The notes under the pieces were generated by a model. The model was given only the letters and a program-made list of their open reading frames with translations, was not told the DNA's origin and did not search any database. From assembly GCF_002327105.1 (NCBI RefSeq), contig NZ_CP023406.1, forward strand, positions 2,604,001 to 2,668,000: DNA of 64,000 nucleotides. The letters are read 5' to 3'. Shown in pieces: positions 31,804 to 43,196 of this stretch. The translations under genes and the position numbers were made by a program. Within the stretch, counting starts at the first letter, position 1; the number at the start of each line of letters is the position of its first letter. The stretch is from Luteimonas chenhongjianii (GTDB lineage: Bacteria > Pseudomonadota > Gammaproteobacteria > Xanthomonadales > Xanthomonadaceae).

Positions 31804-31831
31804 GAGTGTGGCTTCTGAAAGTGCGGCGGAA

Positions 31832-31837
31832 ATTATA
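31832..31837 (-). promoter_or_regulatory. TATAAT -10 candidate for rsfS-rlmH
   Basis: A perfect TATAAT on the minus strand overlaps the nadD stop codon. A start about 7 bases downstream would leave a leader of about 20 bases before the rsfS TTG. No TTGACA-like -35 box is found 16-18 bases upstream, so promoter activity is a guess. Confidence 0.35.
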
Positions 31838-32507
31838 GCGGAGCGCGGGAGCCTGCTCCGTACAAGCCCTTCTCGTGGATGAATGCGGCCACCGGCTCCG
31901 GCAGCCAGCCTTCCGTCGAAGCGCCCGCGGCGAGACGCGCCCGCACCTCGGTTGCCGACACGCAGGACAGGGGCTGATGCAGGCGCAGGACCCGACCGGC
32001 GGGCCGCGTCCGCAGCTCGTCCGGCGACGTGGCCCAGCGCGGGGCCAGGGCAGTGGCGAGGTCGTCGGGCAGTGCGGCGTCGAGCGCGCTGCCCGGTCGC
32101 TCTGCGACCACCAGATGGGCCAGTTCGAACACCATCGGCCAACGATGCCAGGCCGTCAGGCCCAGCAGGCTGTCGGCGCCGACGAGCCAGGCGATCGGCG
32201 CAGAGGGGCCCAGCATGTGGCGCAGCCCGGCCAGGGTGTCGACGGTGTAGCTGCGGCCGCCCCGATCGAGCTCGCTGCGGTCGAGCAGCAGTCCGGGCGT
32301 GCCGGCGATGGCCAGGGCGACCATTGCTGCCCGCATCTCGGCATCCGCGCCGGGGGCCGGGCGATGCGGCGGGTCGCCCGCGGGCATCAGCCGGACAGTG
32401 CAGCCCAGCGCATCGCGGGCCGCGCGGGCGATCGCCAGATGGCCGCAATGGATCGGATCGAAGGTGCCGCCGTAGACCAGGTGCAGCGGCTCCGCCGCGC
32501 CGCTCAT
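31833..32507 (-). CDS. nadD: Nicotinate-nucleotide adenylyltransferase
   Basis: Makes deamido-NAD from nicotinate mononucleotide and ATP in NAD synthesis. The predicted 224-residue protein shows the nucleotidyltransferase motif G-G-T-F-D-P-I-H-C-G-H near 13-23, the V-G-A-D-S-L-L-G-L block near 111 and S-A-T-E-V-R-A-R-L near 190 (the ISxTxxR equivalent). The ATG overlaps the holA stop by four bases (ATGA), so the two are translationally coupled. The longer upstream frame lies inside holA and is not used. Confidence 0.94.
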   Translation of the reverse strand: MSGAAEPLHLVYGGTFDPIHCGHLAIARAARDALGCTVRLMPAGDPPHRPAPGADAEMRAAMVALAIAGTPGLLLDRSELDRGGRSYTVDTLAGLRHMLGPSAPIAWLVGADSLLGLTAWHRWPMVFELAHLVVAERPGSALDAALPDDLATALAPRWATSPDELRTRPAGRVLRLHQPLSCVSATEVRARLAAGASTEGWLPEPVAAFIHEKGLYGAGSRAPL

Positions 32508-33550
32508 GCGGCCAGCAGGGCGCCGGCGCGCGCGTCTGCGACCGCGACCAGCAGCCGCTCGAGCGCAAGCCAACCGTCGGTCGGGTCCTGCCCCGGCCGA
32601 CCGCGCCCCTTGGCGATGCGGTCCACGCGCCCGGCCTCGGCGACGAAGCGCACCCAGCGCGCTTCGGGATGGCGCTGCAGGGCCCGCCGGTAACCGGCCT
32701 GGCGGGCATCCCAGATGCGCTGGGCCTTGAATTCGTTGGCCAGATTGCCGCCGCGGGCCTGGACCTGGGCGAGCTGCGCGGCGCGTGCCAGCTCCATCAC
32801 CACCATGCCCATCAGTGCGGGAATCGCAGCGCCCTCGGCCCGCAGCCCGGCGAGCATGCGCACCACCTGCGCCGGCTGGCCGTTGAGCGTGGCGTCGAGC
32901 AAGCGGAACACATCGAAGCGAGCAGCATCCGCCACCAGCGCATGCATGCGCGGCGCGTCAAGCGTGCTGCCGTCCGCCAGCAGCGCGAGCTTGTCGACCT
33001 CCTGCGCCGCGGCCAGCAGGTTGCCGTCGACGCGTTCGGCCAGCTGCTGCACGGCGGCCCGATCGGCCAGCACGTTGCGGCTGCGCAGGCGGGCGTCGAT
33101 CCAGCTTTCCAGCTCGTGCGGCTTGACCTGCCAGGCCACCACCAGATGGCCGATGCCGGTGATCGCCTCGCTCCATTTGCCACCATGCTGCCGGCTCCAC
33201 TCGCCGCCGGTGACCAGCAGGGTCACATCCGAGGGCGGATCGGCACAGAACCCGCTGATGACCTGGGCGCCGTCCTTGCCGGGCTTGGTCGTCGGCAGGC
33301 GGATCTCGACCAGCCGGCGCGAGGCGAACAGGCTCGGCGCCCGGAACGTGGCCTCGACCGCGCTCCAGTCGATGTCGCGCCCTTCCGGCTCGAAGACCTC
33401 CCGCTCGGCAAAACCCTGCGCACGCGCGGCCGCCCGCACTGCATCGGCGGCCTCGAGCACGCGCAGCGGCTCGGGCCCCGCGATCAGATAGGCCGGGCGC
33501 AGCGGTTCGCGATCGAGCTGCGCGGCCAGGCGCTCGGGCGTCAGTTCCAC
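32504..33550 (-). CDS. holA: DNA polymerase III delta subunit
   Basis: Subunit of the clamp loader that opens the beta sliding clamp. I choose a GTG at 33550, giving 348 residues (E. coli 343) that begin MELTPERLAAQLDREP, matching the family N-terminus. The block L-I-A-G-P-E-P-L-R-V-L-E-A-A-D-A-V-R and the later L-A-E-R-V-D-G-N-L-L-A-A-A-Q-E-V-D-K-L are typical. An in-frame start at 33625 would overlap lptE and add unrelated residues. The gene follows lptE by 34 bases and overlaps nadD. Confidence 0.93.
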   Translation of the reverse strand: MELTPERLAAQLDREPLRPAYLIAGPEPLRVLEAADAVRAAARAQGFAEREVFEPEGRDIDWSAVEATFRAPSLFASRRLVEIRLPTTKPGKDGAQVISGFCADPPSDVTLLVTGGEWSRQHGGKWSEAITGIGHLVVAWQVKPHELESWIDARLRSRNVLADRAAVQQLAERVDGNLLAAAQEVDKLALLADGSTLDAPRMHALVADAARFDVFRLLDATLNGQPAQVVRMLAGLRAEGAAIPALMGMVVMELARAAQLAQVQARGGNLANEFKAQRIWDARQAGYRRALQRHPEARWVRFVAEAGRVDRIAKGRGRPGQDPTDGWLALERLLVAVADARAGALLAA

Positions 33551-33584
33551 GACCGGCTCAAGCGGCCACTGGCGCGCGACGGGC

Positions 33585-34115
33585 TCACCCGAGCGGGCGC
33601 TGCTGCGGGTTACGGAACACCGCATCGATACGACGGATGATCGAGGCGGTCATCTCGCGCTCGAGTTCGCGCGAGAGCAGTTCGCGCTCCGATTCCGATC
33701 CGATCGCGTCGGTCGGCGGCGCCAGATAGTCACGCGAGAGCTCGATCGCCTGCTGCGGCACGATGGCACGGCCATCGGCATCCTGCATCGAGAACACCAC
33801 CGCATAGCGCAGGGTGTATTCCAGCGCGCGGCCCTGCGCGTCGAGGCTCGCCGGCAGCGAGGCCCATCGCTCGGACTGGATGTTCAGCGTCGCGACGTCG
33901 GTCGCGCCGGGTTCAGCGATCTCGGCACCGGCGGCCGCCAGCGCCCGCTCGACCGAACGCGCCAGGCGGCTGTAGGGATCGCTCGACACGATGTCCACCG
34001 GCCCGAGGTCGGCCGGCAGGGTCAGCGCATTGCGCAGATGGAAGCCGCAGGCCGAAAGCGCCAGCACGAGGGCGACGAGGGCCAGAGACGGGAAAACCGA
34101 TCGGAGGATGCGCAT
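33585..34115 (-). CDS. lptE: LPS assembly lipoprotein LptE
   Basis: Outer-membrane lipoprotein that plugs the LptD barrel and helps insert lipopolysaccharide. The 176-residue precursor has a lipobox L-S-A-C with lipidated C23, followed by G-F-H-L-R-N-A-L-T-L-P, the classic LptE start. The middle contains D-P-Y-S-R-L-A-R-S-V-E-R-A-L and the end is a charged helix. The ATG at 34115 gives the signal peptide. It stands 65 bases after leuS and before holA, the conserved order. Together with lpxA/B/D it completes part of the LPS route in the window. Confidence 0.92.
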   Translation of the reverse strand: MRILRSVFPSLALVALVLALSACGFHLRNALTLPADLGPVDIVSSDPYSRLARSVERALAAAGAEIAEPGATDVATLNIQSERWASLPASLDAQGRALEYTLRYAVVFSMQDADGRAIVPQQAIELSRDYLAPPTDAIGSESERELLSRELEREMTASIIRRIDAVFRNPQQRPLG

Positions 34116-34180
34116 GGGCGAAGTCTGGAGGAGGGGGATAGGACCGGCAAGCGCCGGTCGGAGATGCGGCGACGCCGGGT

Positions 34181-36973
<2,793 letters not shown>

Positions 36974-37038
36974 CTACCGCAGCGCCGGGACCGCCGCCAT
37001 GGATCAGCGGCCAAACCCATGGGCCGGTGCGCACTGGC

Positions 37039-37044
37039 TAGAAT
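37039..37044 (+). promoter_or_regulatory. TAGAAT -10 candidate for the GGDEF gene at 37073
   Basis: TAGAAT in the context ggCTAGAATcccc lies 28 bases before the TTG start at 37073, giving an expected leader of about 22 bases. The same CTAGAAT string is found before the methyltransferase gene at 60940. A -35 box is not recognisable. Confidence 0.35.
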
Positions 37045-37072
37045 CCCCGGCCCCGTTCCCGGATCTCCCGCC

Positions 37073-38788
37073 TTGCCCGCATCCCCGTCCAGGATCTCGC
37101 GGTATCGCCTGCCTGCGTTCGCTGTCGCCCTGGTGCTGCTGGTGGGCGTGGCGATCGCCAGCCTGACCGCTGTCGCCGGCCTGCGCAGCAGCAATGCGTG
37201 GATCGAGCACAGCTACGAGGTGATCAACCAGATCGAGGTGGTCGAGCGCTCCATCCGGGCCGTGGAGGCGAATGCGCGGGCGTATCGCTTGACGGGTCAT
37301 CCCGATTTCCGCAGCGAGTACCTCGCGGCGGCGCCCGAAGTCGACAGGACCATCGAAGCCCTGACGATGCTGATCCGCGACAACCCGGACCAGGACACGC
37401 GGGCGAGGCACCTGCGCGATATCGCCCGGCAGCATCTCGCCGAACTGCGCCGCGTGCACGACCTGCAGGAAGCCCGCGGCGCCGAAGCGGCGCGGCTGGC
37501 GACCGATCCGGGAACCGTGCTGCGGCAATGGGGTGAAATCGAGGGGATCGGCTCGCAGATGCGTCGCGACGAGCTGCGCCTGCTTGCCGAGCGCAAGGCG
37601 GCCAACCACCGGCAGGCGGTGCAGCTGAGCGTGATCGTGATCCTGGGGATGCTCGCCTCGGGCGCGATCATGGTGATTCTCATGAAGAGCCTCACCCGCG
37701 AGAACCGTCGCGCCCTCGGGCTGGAGAAGGAGGCCCGTGGCGCGGCGCACGAGATGGCGTTGAGCATGGACCAGGTCAACCGCCTGTCCCGGCAGCGGCA
37801 CGAGCTGAGCCGGTATTCCGGGCTCCTGCAGAGCTGCACGACGCGCGATGAGATCGTGCAGCTGTCGATCGAGACGATCCTGCGGCTGCTGCCTGGCGCC
37901 AGTGGCCGGATCTATCTTCTGCGCGCTTCGCAGAAATTCCACGACAGCGTCGCGAGCTTCGGCGAAGCGATGATCAGCAGCCCCGATGCCTTGCTGCCCG
38001 AGGACTGCTGGGCGCTGCGTCGCGGCCAGATGCACATGCTCGCGGGCGTCGACCGCAGGCAACTGGGCTGCGGCCATCTCGACCCGGGCATGCCGGCGCC
38101 GGGCGTCACCTCGATCTGCCTGCCGCTGAGTGCGCAGAGCGGCTCGATCGGCCTGCTGCACGTCAGCGCGCCGACCGAGCAGGTCGACCATGGCGACGGC
38201 ATCGACGAGCTCATCGGCCAGCTGGCCGAGCAGCTGGGACTGGCGATCGCCAACCTGCAGTTGCGCGAGACCCTACGGACGCAATCCCTGCGCGACCCGC
38301 TGACCGGGCTGTTCAACCGCCGGTATCTCGAAGAGAGCCTGGGCCGCGAGCTGCAGCGCTGCGAGCGCCGGGGCCTGCCCCTGTCGGTGCTGATGCTCGA
38401 CGTCGACCATTTCAAGCGCTTCAACGACACCCATGGCCACGCCGCCGGCGACGCTTTGCTCTCGCAGATCGGACGCCAGATCGAGGCCGCCGTGCGTGAC
38501 GAGGACATCGCCTGCCGCTACGGCGGCGAGGAGTTCACCCTGGTCATGCCGGAACTCGACGCTGCGAGCGCCTGCGCGCGCGCCGAGCGGATCCGGCGCC
38601 AGGTGGAAATGACGACGGTGCAGCACCTGGGGCAGCAGCTCGGGCCGGTGACGATCTCGATCGGCATCGCGACCTTCCCCGGTGATGGCTACGCGCCCCA
38701 CCTGTTGCTGCAGATGGCCGACGCAACGCTCTACCGTGCCAAGGCCGAAGGCCGCAACCGCGTGCTGCACGTGTCGTACGCGCCCTGA
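37073..38788 (+). CDS. Membrane diguanylate cyclase with CHASE3-like sensor, GAF and GGDEF domains
   Basis: Predicted 571-residue inner-membrane enzyme making cyclic di-GMP. TM1 is at about 12-36, followed by a helical periplasmic CHASE3-like region (about 38-180, with A-N-A-R-A-Y-R-L-T-G), TM2 at 183-204, a coiled stretch, a GAF domain near 255-400 and GGDEF near 405-571. The active-site loop is G-G-E-E-F at 484-488, and the product-inhibition site R475-x-x-D478 is five residues before it, so the enzyme should be active and feedback-controlled. I use TTG at 37073 because TAGAAT lies 28 bases upstream; an ATG at 37019 is an alternative. Confidence 0.88.
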   Translation: MPASPSRISRYRLPAFAVALVLLVGVAIASLTAVAGLRSSNAWIEHSYEVINQIEVVERSIRAVEANARAYRLTGHPDFRSEYLAAAPEVDRTIEALTMLIRDNPDQDTRARHLRDIARQHLAELRRVHDLQEARGAEAARLATDPGTVLRQWGEIEGIGSQMRRDELRLLAERKAANHRQAVQLSVIVILGMLASGAIMVILMKSLTRENRRALGLEKEARGAAHEMALSMDQVNRLSRQRHELSRYSGLLQSCTTRDEIVQLSIETILRLLPGASGRIYLLRASQKFHDSVASFGEAMISSPDALLPEDCWALRRGQMHMLAGVDRRQLGCGHLDPGMPAPGVTSICLPLSAQSGSIGLLHVSAPTEQVDHGDGIDELIGQLAEQLGLAIANLQLRETLRTQSLRDPLTGLFNRRYLEESLGRELQRCERRGLPLSVLMLDVDHFKRFNDTHGHAAGDALLSQIGRQIEAAVRDEDIACRYGGEEFTLVMPELDAASACARAERIRRQVEMTTVQHLGQQLGPVTISIGIATFPGDGYAPHLLLQMADATLYRAKAEGRNRVLHVSYAP

Positions 38789-38847
38789 TCCCTGCACATC
38801 GCGCAGGCGTGCTTCAATCCGGAACCGCCGCCGTTCCGGAGTTGCCC

Positions 38848-40176
<1,329 letters not shown>

Positions 40177-40182
40177 ACCGCG

Positions 40183-40749
40183 TCAATGCTGGCGTGGCAG
40201 CCGCCACGCCAGCAACAGGGTCCACGCCCACCAGCACGCCAAAGCCAACCGCGTCGCGATCTCGGGGCCGACCAGCATCGGCGCGAACAGGCAGATCGCG
40301 ACCGTCGCGCACAGGATCAGCGACGGCCAGCGCACACTCGGCAATGCAATACCCGACAGCAACGCAGCGGCGACAAAGGCGAGCATCCAGACCATCCACG
40401 TGGCGGCATGCCAGCGACTCATGCCGGCGTCGAGCGCCTCGGGATCGAGCGGCAGCAAGCCCTGCGCCGCGAACGCCAGTGCCGCCAGCAGCATCAGCCG
40501 CAGGGCGATGCCGGCGCCCATGCCCGAACGTGGAAGTCGGCCCCGTAGCCGCAGCGCGACCGCTGCAACGACCAGGCCGGGCCCGATCCAGGCCAGTACG
40601 TTGAACACCCATGACAAGGGCATGCCGGTCGCGCCGGGAAGCGCCAGCGGCGCAGCGGCCGGCACGCCGGTCAACGCCGCCGCGATCAGCAGCGTGAGCA
40701 GGCTGCAAGCGTGCGCGGCGGCGCACAGCACCAGATCGGGGCGCCTCAT
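40183..40749 (-). CDS. DUF998-like multi-pass membrane protein
   Basis: A 188-residue integral membrane protein with about six hydrophobic helices (around 7-30, 48-68, 82-100, 113-135, 138-160, 164-182). H-A-A-T-W near the middle and the loop L-P-L-D-P-E are in keeping with DUF998 proteins, which have no known function. The ATG at 40749 overlaps the stop of the XRE regulator by four bases (ATGA), so the two are coupled. A GTG at 40758 is an alternative start. It is the third gene of the cassette that begins at 41613. Confidence 0.75.
   Translation of the reverse strand: MRRPDLVLCAAAHACSLLTLLIAAALTGVPAAAPLALPGATGMPLSWVFNVLAWIGPGLVVAAVALRLRGRLPRSGMGAGIALRLMLLAALAFAAQGLLPLDPEALDAGMSRWHAATWMVWMLAFVAAALLSGIALPSVRWPSLILCATVAICLFAPMLVGPEIATRLALACWWAWTLLLAWRLPRQH
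40187..40214. terminator. Perfect 12-bp hairpin between converging genes
   Basis: TGCTGGCGTGGC at 40187-40198 pairs perfectly with 40203-40214 across a four-base loop. It lies at the junction of the interrupted amidohydrolase (+) and the DUF998-like gene (-), inside the last codons of the latter. No T run follows on either strand, so it could slow or end transcription only with help, or act in mRNA stability. Confidence 0.35.
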
Positions 40750-40958
40750 GCCGCCCACCGGAACACGTCCTCGACGCCGACCCCGAAGGCCCGTGCGATG
40801 CGGAATGCCAGTTCCAGCGATGGCGCATAGCGCCCCGCCTCCAGCGCGATGATCGTCTGCCGCGTGACCTGGCAGGCCTCGGCCAAGGCCTGCTGGGTCA
40901 TTTCGCCGTGCTCGAAACGCAGGCGCCGGATCTCGTTGGCGATGGGTGTGCCGGTCAT
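40746..40958 (-). CDS. XRE family transcriptional regulator, short form
   Basis: A 70-residue DNA-binding protein that is almost only a helix-turn-helix: [19 protein letters not shown] at about 22-40, then [15 protein letters not shown]. The G-V-E-D-V-F end is common in this class. I use the ATG at 40958; the in-frame extension to 41078 runs into the next gene. It is read 10 bases after the membrane protein at 40969-41613 and overlaps the DUF998-like gene, so all three form one operon. It may control its own promoter (see the paired repeats at 41649-41695). Confidence 0.88.
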   Translation of the reverse strand: MTGTPIANEIRRLRFEHGEMTQQALAEACQVTRQTIIALEAGRYAPSLELAFRIARAFGVGVEDVFRWAA

Positions 40959-40968
40959 CGGGCCGCCC

Positions 40969-41613
40969 TTAGCGACGATCACGGCCGTACAGCACCGCAG
41001 CCCGCCAGTTGCCGATTCCATTGGCGACGAACATTGAAACGAAAGCCGCTGCAACTGTGGCGCGCGCATCGAGCGCAATGCCCGCGTGCGCGACGAGAAT
41101 GGTATAGGCCAGCGCCCCGACGACGATCAGCACTTCCAGCGTGCGCTTCGACCATCGCATGCCGTCCGCCTGGATCGCACGATCGCGCTCGTCCTCGAGG
41201 ATGCCGCCATGGCGCAGCCGCTGCGCAAGTCGGTACTTCCGCAGGGCCGGCGCGGCGACGACCGCACCGCCATAGGCGAACAGCATCAGATACGGAAACC
41301 AGCCGTCGCCGAGTCGATCGGCGGCGATCATCTGCAGAAAGATCACGCCCGCGAGGAAGATCTGCCCCGAATTCCGGGCGTCGGTTTCCGTCGCCGATGG
41401 CCCCTCGCCATCCGCCGACAACCGCGTGCTTCGCCACGCGCCCCAAGCAACGCAGATCAGGAGGACCATGACGGGCCCGAGTGTGAGCGCGCGCCAAGCC
41501 GGTTCCCTTGCGATGAACAGAACACCAAAACCGATGAAGACCACCGTCGGCCAGATCGCAGCCCAGATCGACGCCCAGCCCGCATCAGGCGCATACACAG
41601 TCCGTGTCGTCAT
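40969..41613 (-). CDS. Membrane protein with DERD motif (DUF2178-like)
   Basis: A 214-residue protein with about six hydrophobic segments (15-35, 44-60, 83-98, 106-122, 157-175, 185-201). A cytosolic D-E-R-D motif at 141-144 (I-L-E-D-E-R-D) is typical of small membrane proteins that sit next to XRE regulators, such as DUF2178. GGAG lies about 9 bases before the ATG at 41613, so the start is well supported. It is the first gene of the three-gene cassette and is led by an AT-rich promoter region. Function unknown. Confidence 0.82.
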   Translation of the reverse strand: MTTRTVYAPDAGWASIWAAIWPTVVFIGFGVLFIAREPAWRALTLGPVMVLLICVAWGAWRSTRLSADGEGPSATETDARNSGQIFLAGVIFLQMIAADRLGDGWFPYLMLFAYGGAVVAAPALRKYRLAQRLRHGGILEDERDRAIQADGMRWSKRTLEVLIVVGALAYTILVAHAGIALDARATVAAAFVSMFVANGIGNWRAAVLYGRDRR

Positions 41614-41646
41614 GATGTCCGCTCCACCGAACACAAGGTAAAAAGC

Positions 41647-41674
41647 AATTTACATTTGTATAAGCTGATGTCAA
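41647..41674 (-). promoter_or_regulatory. Promoter of the membrane/XRE/membrane cassette
   Basis: On the minus strand TTGACA (41669-41674) is a perfect -35 box, followed after 16 bases by TAAATT (41647-41652). Transcription would begin about 7 bases further, near 41640, leaving a leader of about 27 bases before the ATG at 41613 with a GGAG site. This is the best match to a sigma-70 promoter in the window, in an AT-rich island of otherwise GC-rich DNA. Confidence 0.65.
41649..41661 (+). repeat. Operator-like repeat, copy 1 (TTTACATTTGTAT)
   Basis: This 13-base AT-rich string matches the second copy at 41681 except that the second has two extra G bases in the middle. The starts are 32 bases apart, about three helical turns. 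It overlaps the predicted -10 box of the minus-strand cassette promoter, a place where a bound repressor would block RNA polymerase. Confidence 0.5.
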
Positions 41675-41680
41675 CTATCT

Positions 41681-41695
41681 TTTACATGGTTGTAT
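41681..41695 (+). repeat. Operator-like repeat, copy 2 (TTTACATGGTTGTAT)
   Basis: Partner of the string at 41649-41661, with the same flanks TTTACAT and TTGTAT but GG between them. It lies 6 bases upstream of the -35 box of the cassette promoter. The two copies bracket that promoter and are candidate binding sites for the XRE protein of the cassette. Confidence 0.5.
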
Positions 41696-41759
41696 CCTGC
41701 GCGGCCGTCGCCATCTGCTTGTGATCGCGCACGGCGCTTCCCCTTCCAAGGATTTCCGC

Positions 41760-42644
41760 ATGCTCCTCGACGGCAACGCCCCCGCTACCGACGCCCCCCG
41801 CCACGTCTTCGACGCGACCACCGCCAACTTCGAGACGGAGGTCCTGCAGAAGTCCTTGCAGACCCCGGTACTGATCGATTTCTGGGCCGAATGGTGCGGG
41901 CCGTGCAAGTCGCTTGGACCGGTGCTGGAGAAGCTGGCGGCCGAATACAACGGCGCGTTCGTGCTGGCCAAGGTGGATGTCGACAAGGAGCAGCAGATCG
42001 CCGCGGCCTTCCAGATCCGCTCGGTGCCCACCGTGTTCCTGCTGGTCGGTGGGCAGCCGGTCGACGGGTTCCCCGGCGCGCTGCCCGAAGGCGAGGTCCG
42101 CGAATTCCTCCAGCGCCATGGCATCACGCCCGCGGAAGGGGCGCCTGCCGAAGACGCCGCCCCGGCCCCGCTCGACCCCGCCGCGGAAGTCGCCCGGCTG
42201 CGCGAGGCGATCGCAGCCGAGCCCGACAAGGCAGAGCTGCGGCTCGATCTCGCCCTTGCGCTGCTGCAGACCGGCGCGGCGCAGGAGGCCGAAAGCCTGC
42301 TCGATGGCCTGCCGGCCAATCTCGCCACCGACGACCGCACCATCAAGGCCCGCGCGCGCCTGGACTTCGCGACCCTGCTGGCCGACGCGCCGCCGGTGGA
42401 GGCATTGCAGTCCGCGATCGCGGCCGATCCGGGCAATCTGACCGCCCGCCACCAGCTGGGCGTGCGCCATATCGTCGCGGGAGACGCAGAGGCGGGCTTC
42501 GAGCAGTTCATCGAGATGCTCAGCCGCGATCGCGACTTCCAAGACGGACTGCCGCGCAAGGCGTTGATCGATGCGTTCCGCATCGTCGAGGATCCTGCGC
42601 TGGTCGGCCGCTATCGCCGCAAGATGGCCTCGCTGCTGTTCTGA
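41760..42644 (+). CDS. cnoX: CnoX-type thioredoxin (chaperedoxin)
   Basis: A 294-residue protein with an N-terminal thioredoxin fold (about 18-125) and a C-terminal TPR-like domain (about 145-290), the YbbN/CnoX arrangement. Such proteins hold unfolded clients under bleach or oxidative stress and pass them to GroEL or DnaK. The thioredoxin active site is a complete W45-C-G-P-C49, unlike E. coli CnoX, whose motif lacks the first cysteine, so this one should be redox-active. AAGGA precedes the ATG at 41760; a GTG at 41721 is in frame but without a ribosome site. Confidence 0.9.
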   Translation: MLLDGNAPATDAPRHVFDATTANFETEVLQKSLQTPVLIDFWAEWCGPCKSLGPVLEKLAAEYNGAFVLAKVDVDKEQQIAAAFQIRSVPTVFLLVGGQPVDGFPGALPEGEVREFLQRHGITPAEGAPAEDAAPAPLDPAAEVARLREAIAAEPDKAELRLDLALALLQTGAAQEAESLLDGLPANLATDDRTIKARARLDFATLLADAPPVEALQSAIAADPGNLTARHQLGVRHIVAGDAEAGFEQFIEMLSRDRDFQDGLPRKALIDAFRIVEDPALVGRYRRKMASLLF

Positions 42645-42713
42645 TCCGGCCACGGCCACAGGCACCGTACAGCTGCGTATGGCAAGATCGGCGCCCCCGC
42701 CGATCGCACTGCC

Positions 42714-43196
42714 ATGACACCCCGCCGCGCCCGACTGATGTTCAACCTGTGGCCACCGTTCCTGTTCACCGGGATCCGGGTGACCGCGATCGACGCGCGG
42801 TTCCGGCATGCGCGCGTCGAACTGCGCCAGCGCTGGTTCAACAGCAACTATGTCGGCACGCACTTCGGCGGCAGCCTGTTCGCGATGACCGACCCGTTCT
42901 GGATGATCCTCACCCTGCGCGCGCTCGGCAGCGAACACGTGGTCTGGGACAAGGCCGCCGAGATCGAGTTCGTCCGCCCCGGCCGCGGTACCGTGCACGC
43001 GAGCTTCGACCTCGATGACGCGACGGTCGAGACGATCCGCGCGGCGACCGCCGACGGCAGCAAGCACCTGCACTGGTTCACCACCGATGTGCTCGATGCG
43101 TCGGGCGAGCTGGTGGCCCGCGTGCGCAAGCAGATCTACGTGCGCCGCAAGCGGCGCGCGTCTCAGTCGGCCGACGCGACCGCCTCGACCAGATAG
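42714..43196 (+). CDS. DUF4442 hot-dog thioesterase-like protein
   Basis: A 160-residue single-domain protein. It has the N-W-P/L-W-P-P-F-L-F-T-G-I-R start, the V-E-L-R-Q-R-W-F-N-S-N-Y-V-G-T-H-F-G-G-S block near 35-54 and the A-E-I-E-F-V-R-P-G-R-G-T-V block near 85-98. The pattern fits the DUF4442 branch of the hot-dog thioesterase/dehydratase fold. The substrate is unknown. Its basic C-terminus overlaps the convergent gene on the other strand by 34 bases. No operon partner is obvious. Confidence 0.85.
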   Translation: MTPRRARLMFNLWPPFLFTGIRVTAIDARFRHARVELRQRWFNSNYVGTHFGGSLFAMTDPFWMILTLRALGSEHVVWDKAAEIEFVRPGRGTVHASFDLDDATVETIRAATADGSKHLHWFTTDVLDASGELVARVRKQIYVRRKRRASQSADATASTR

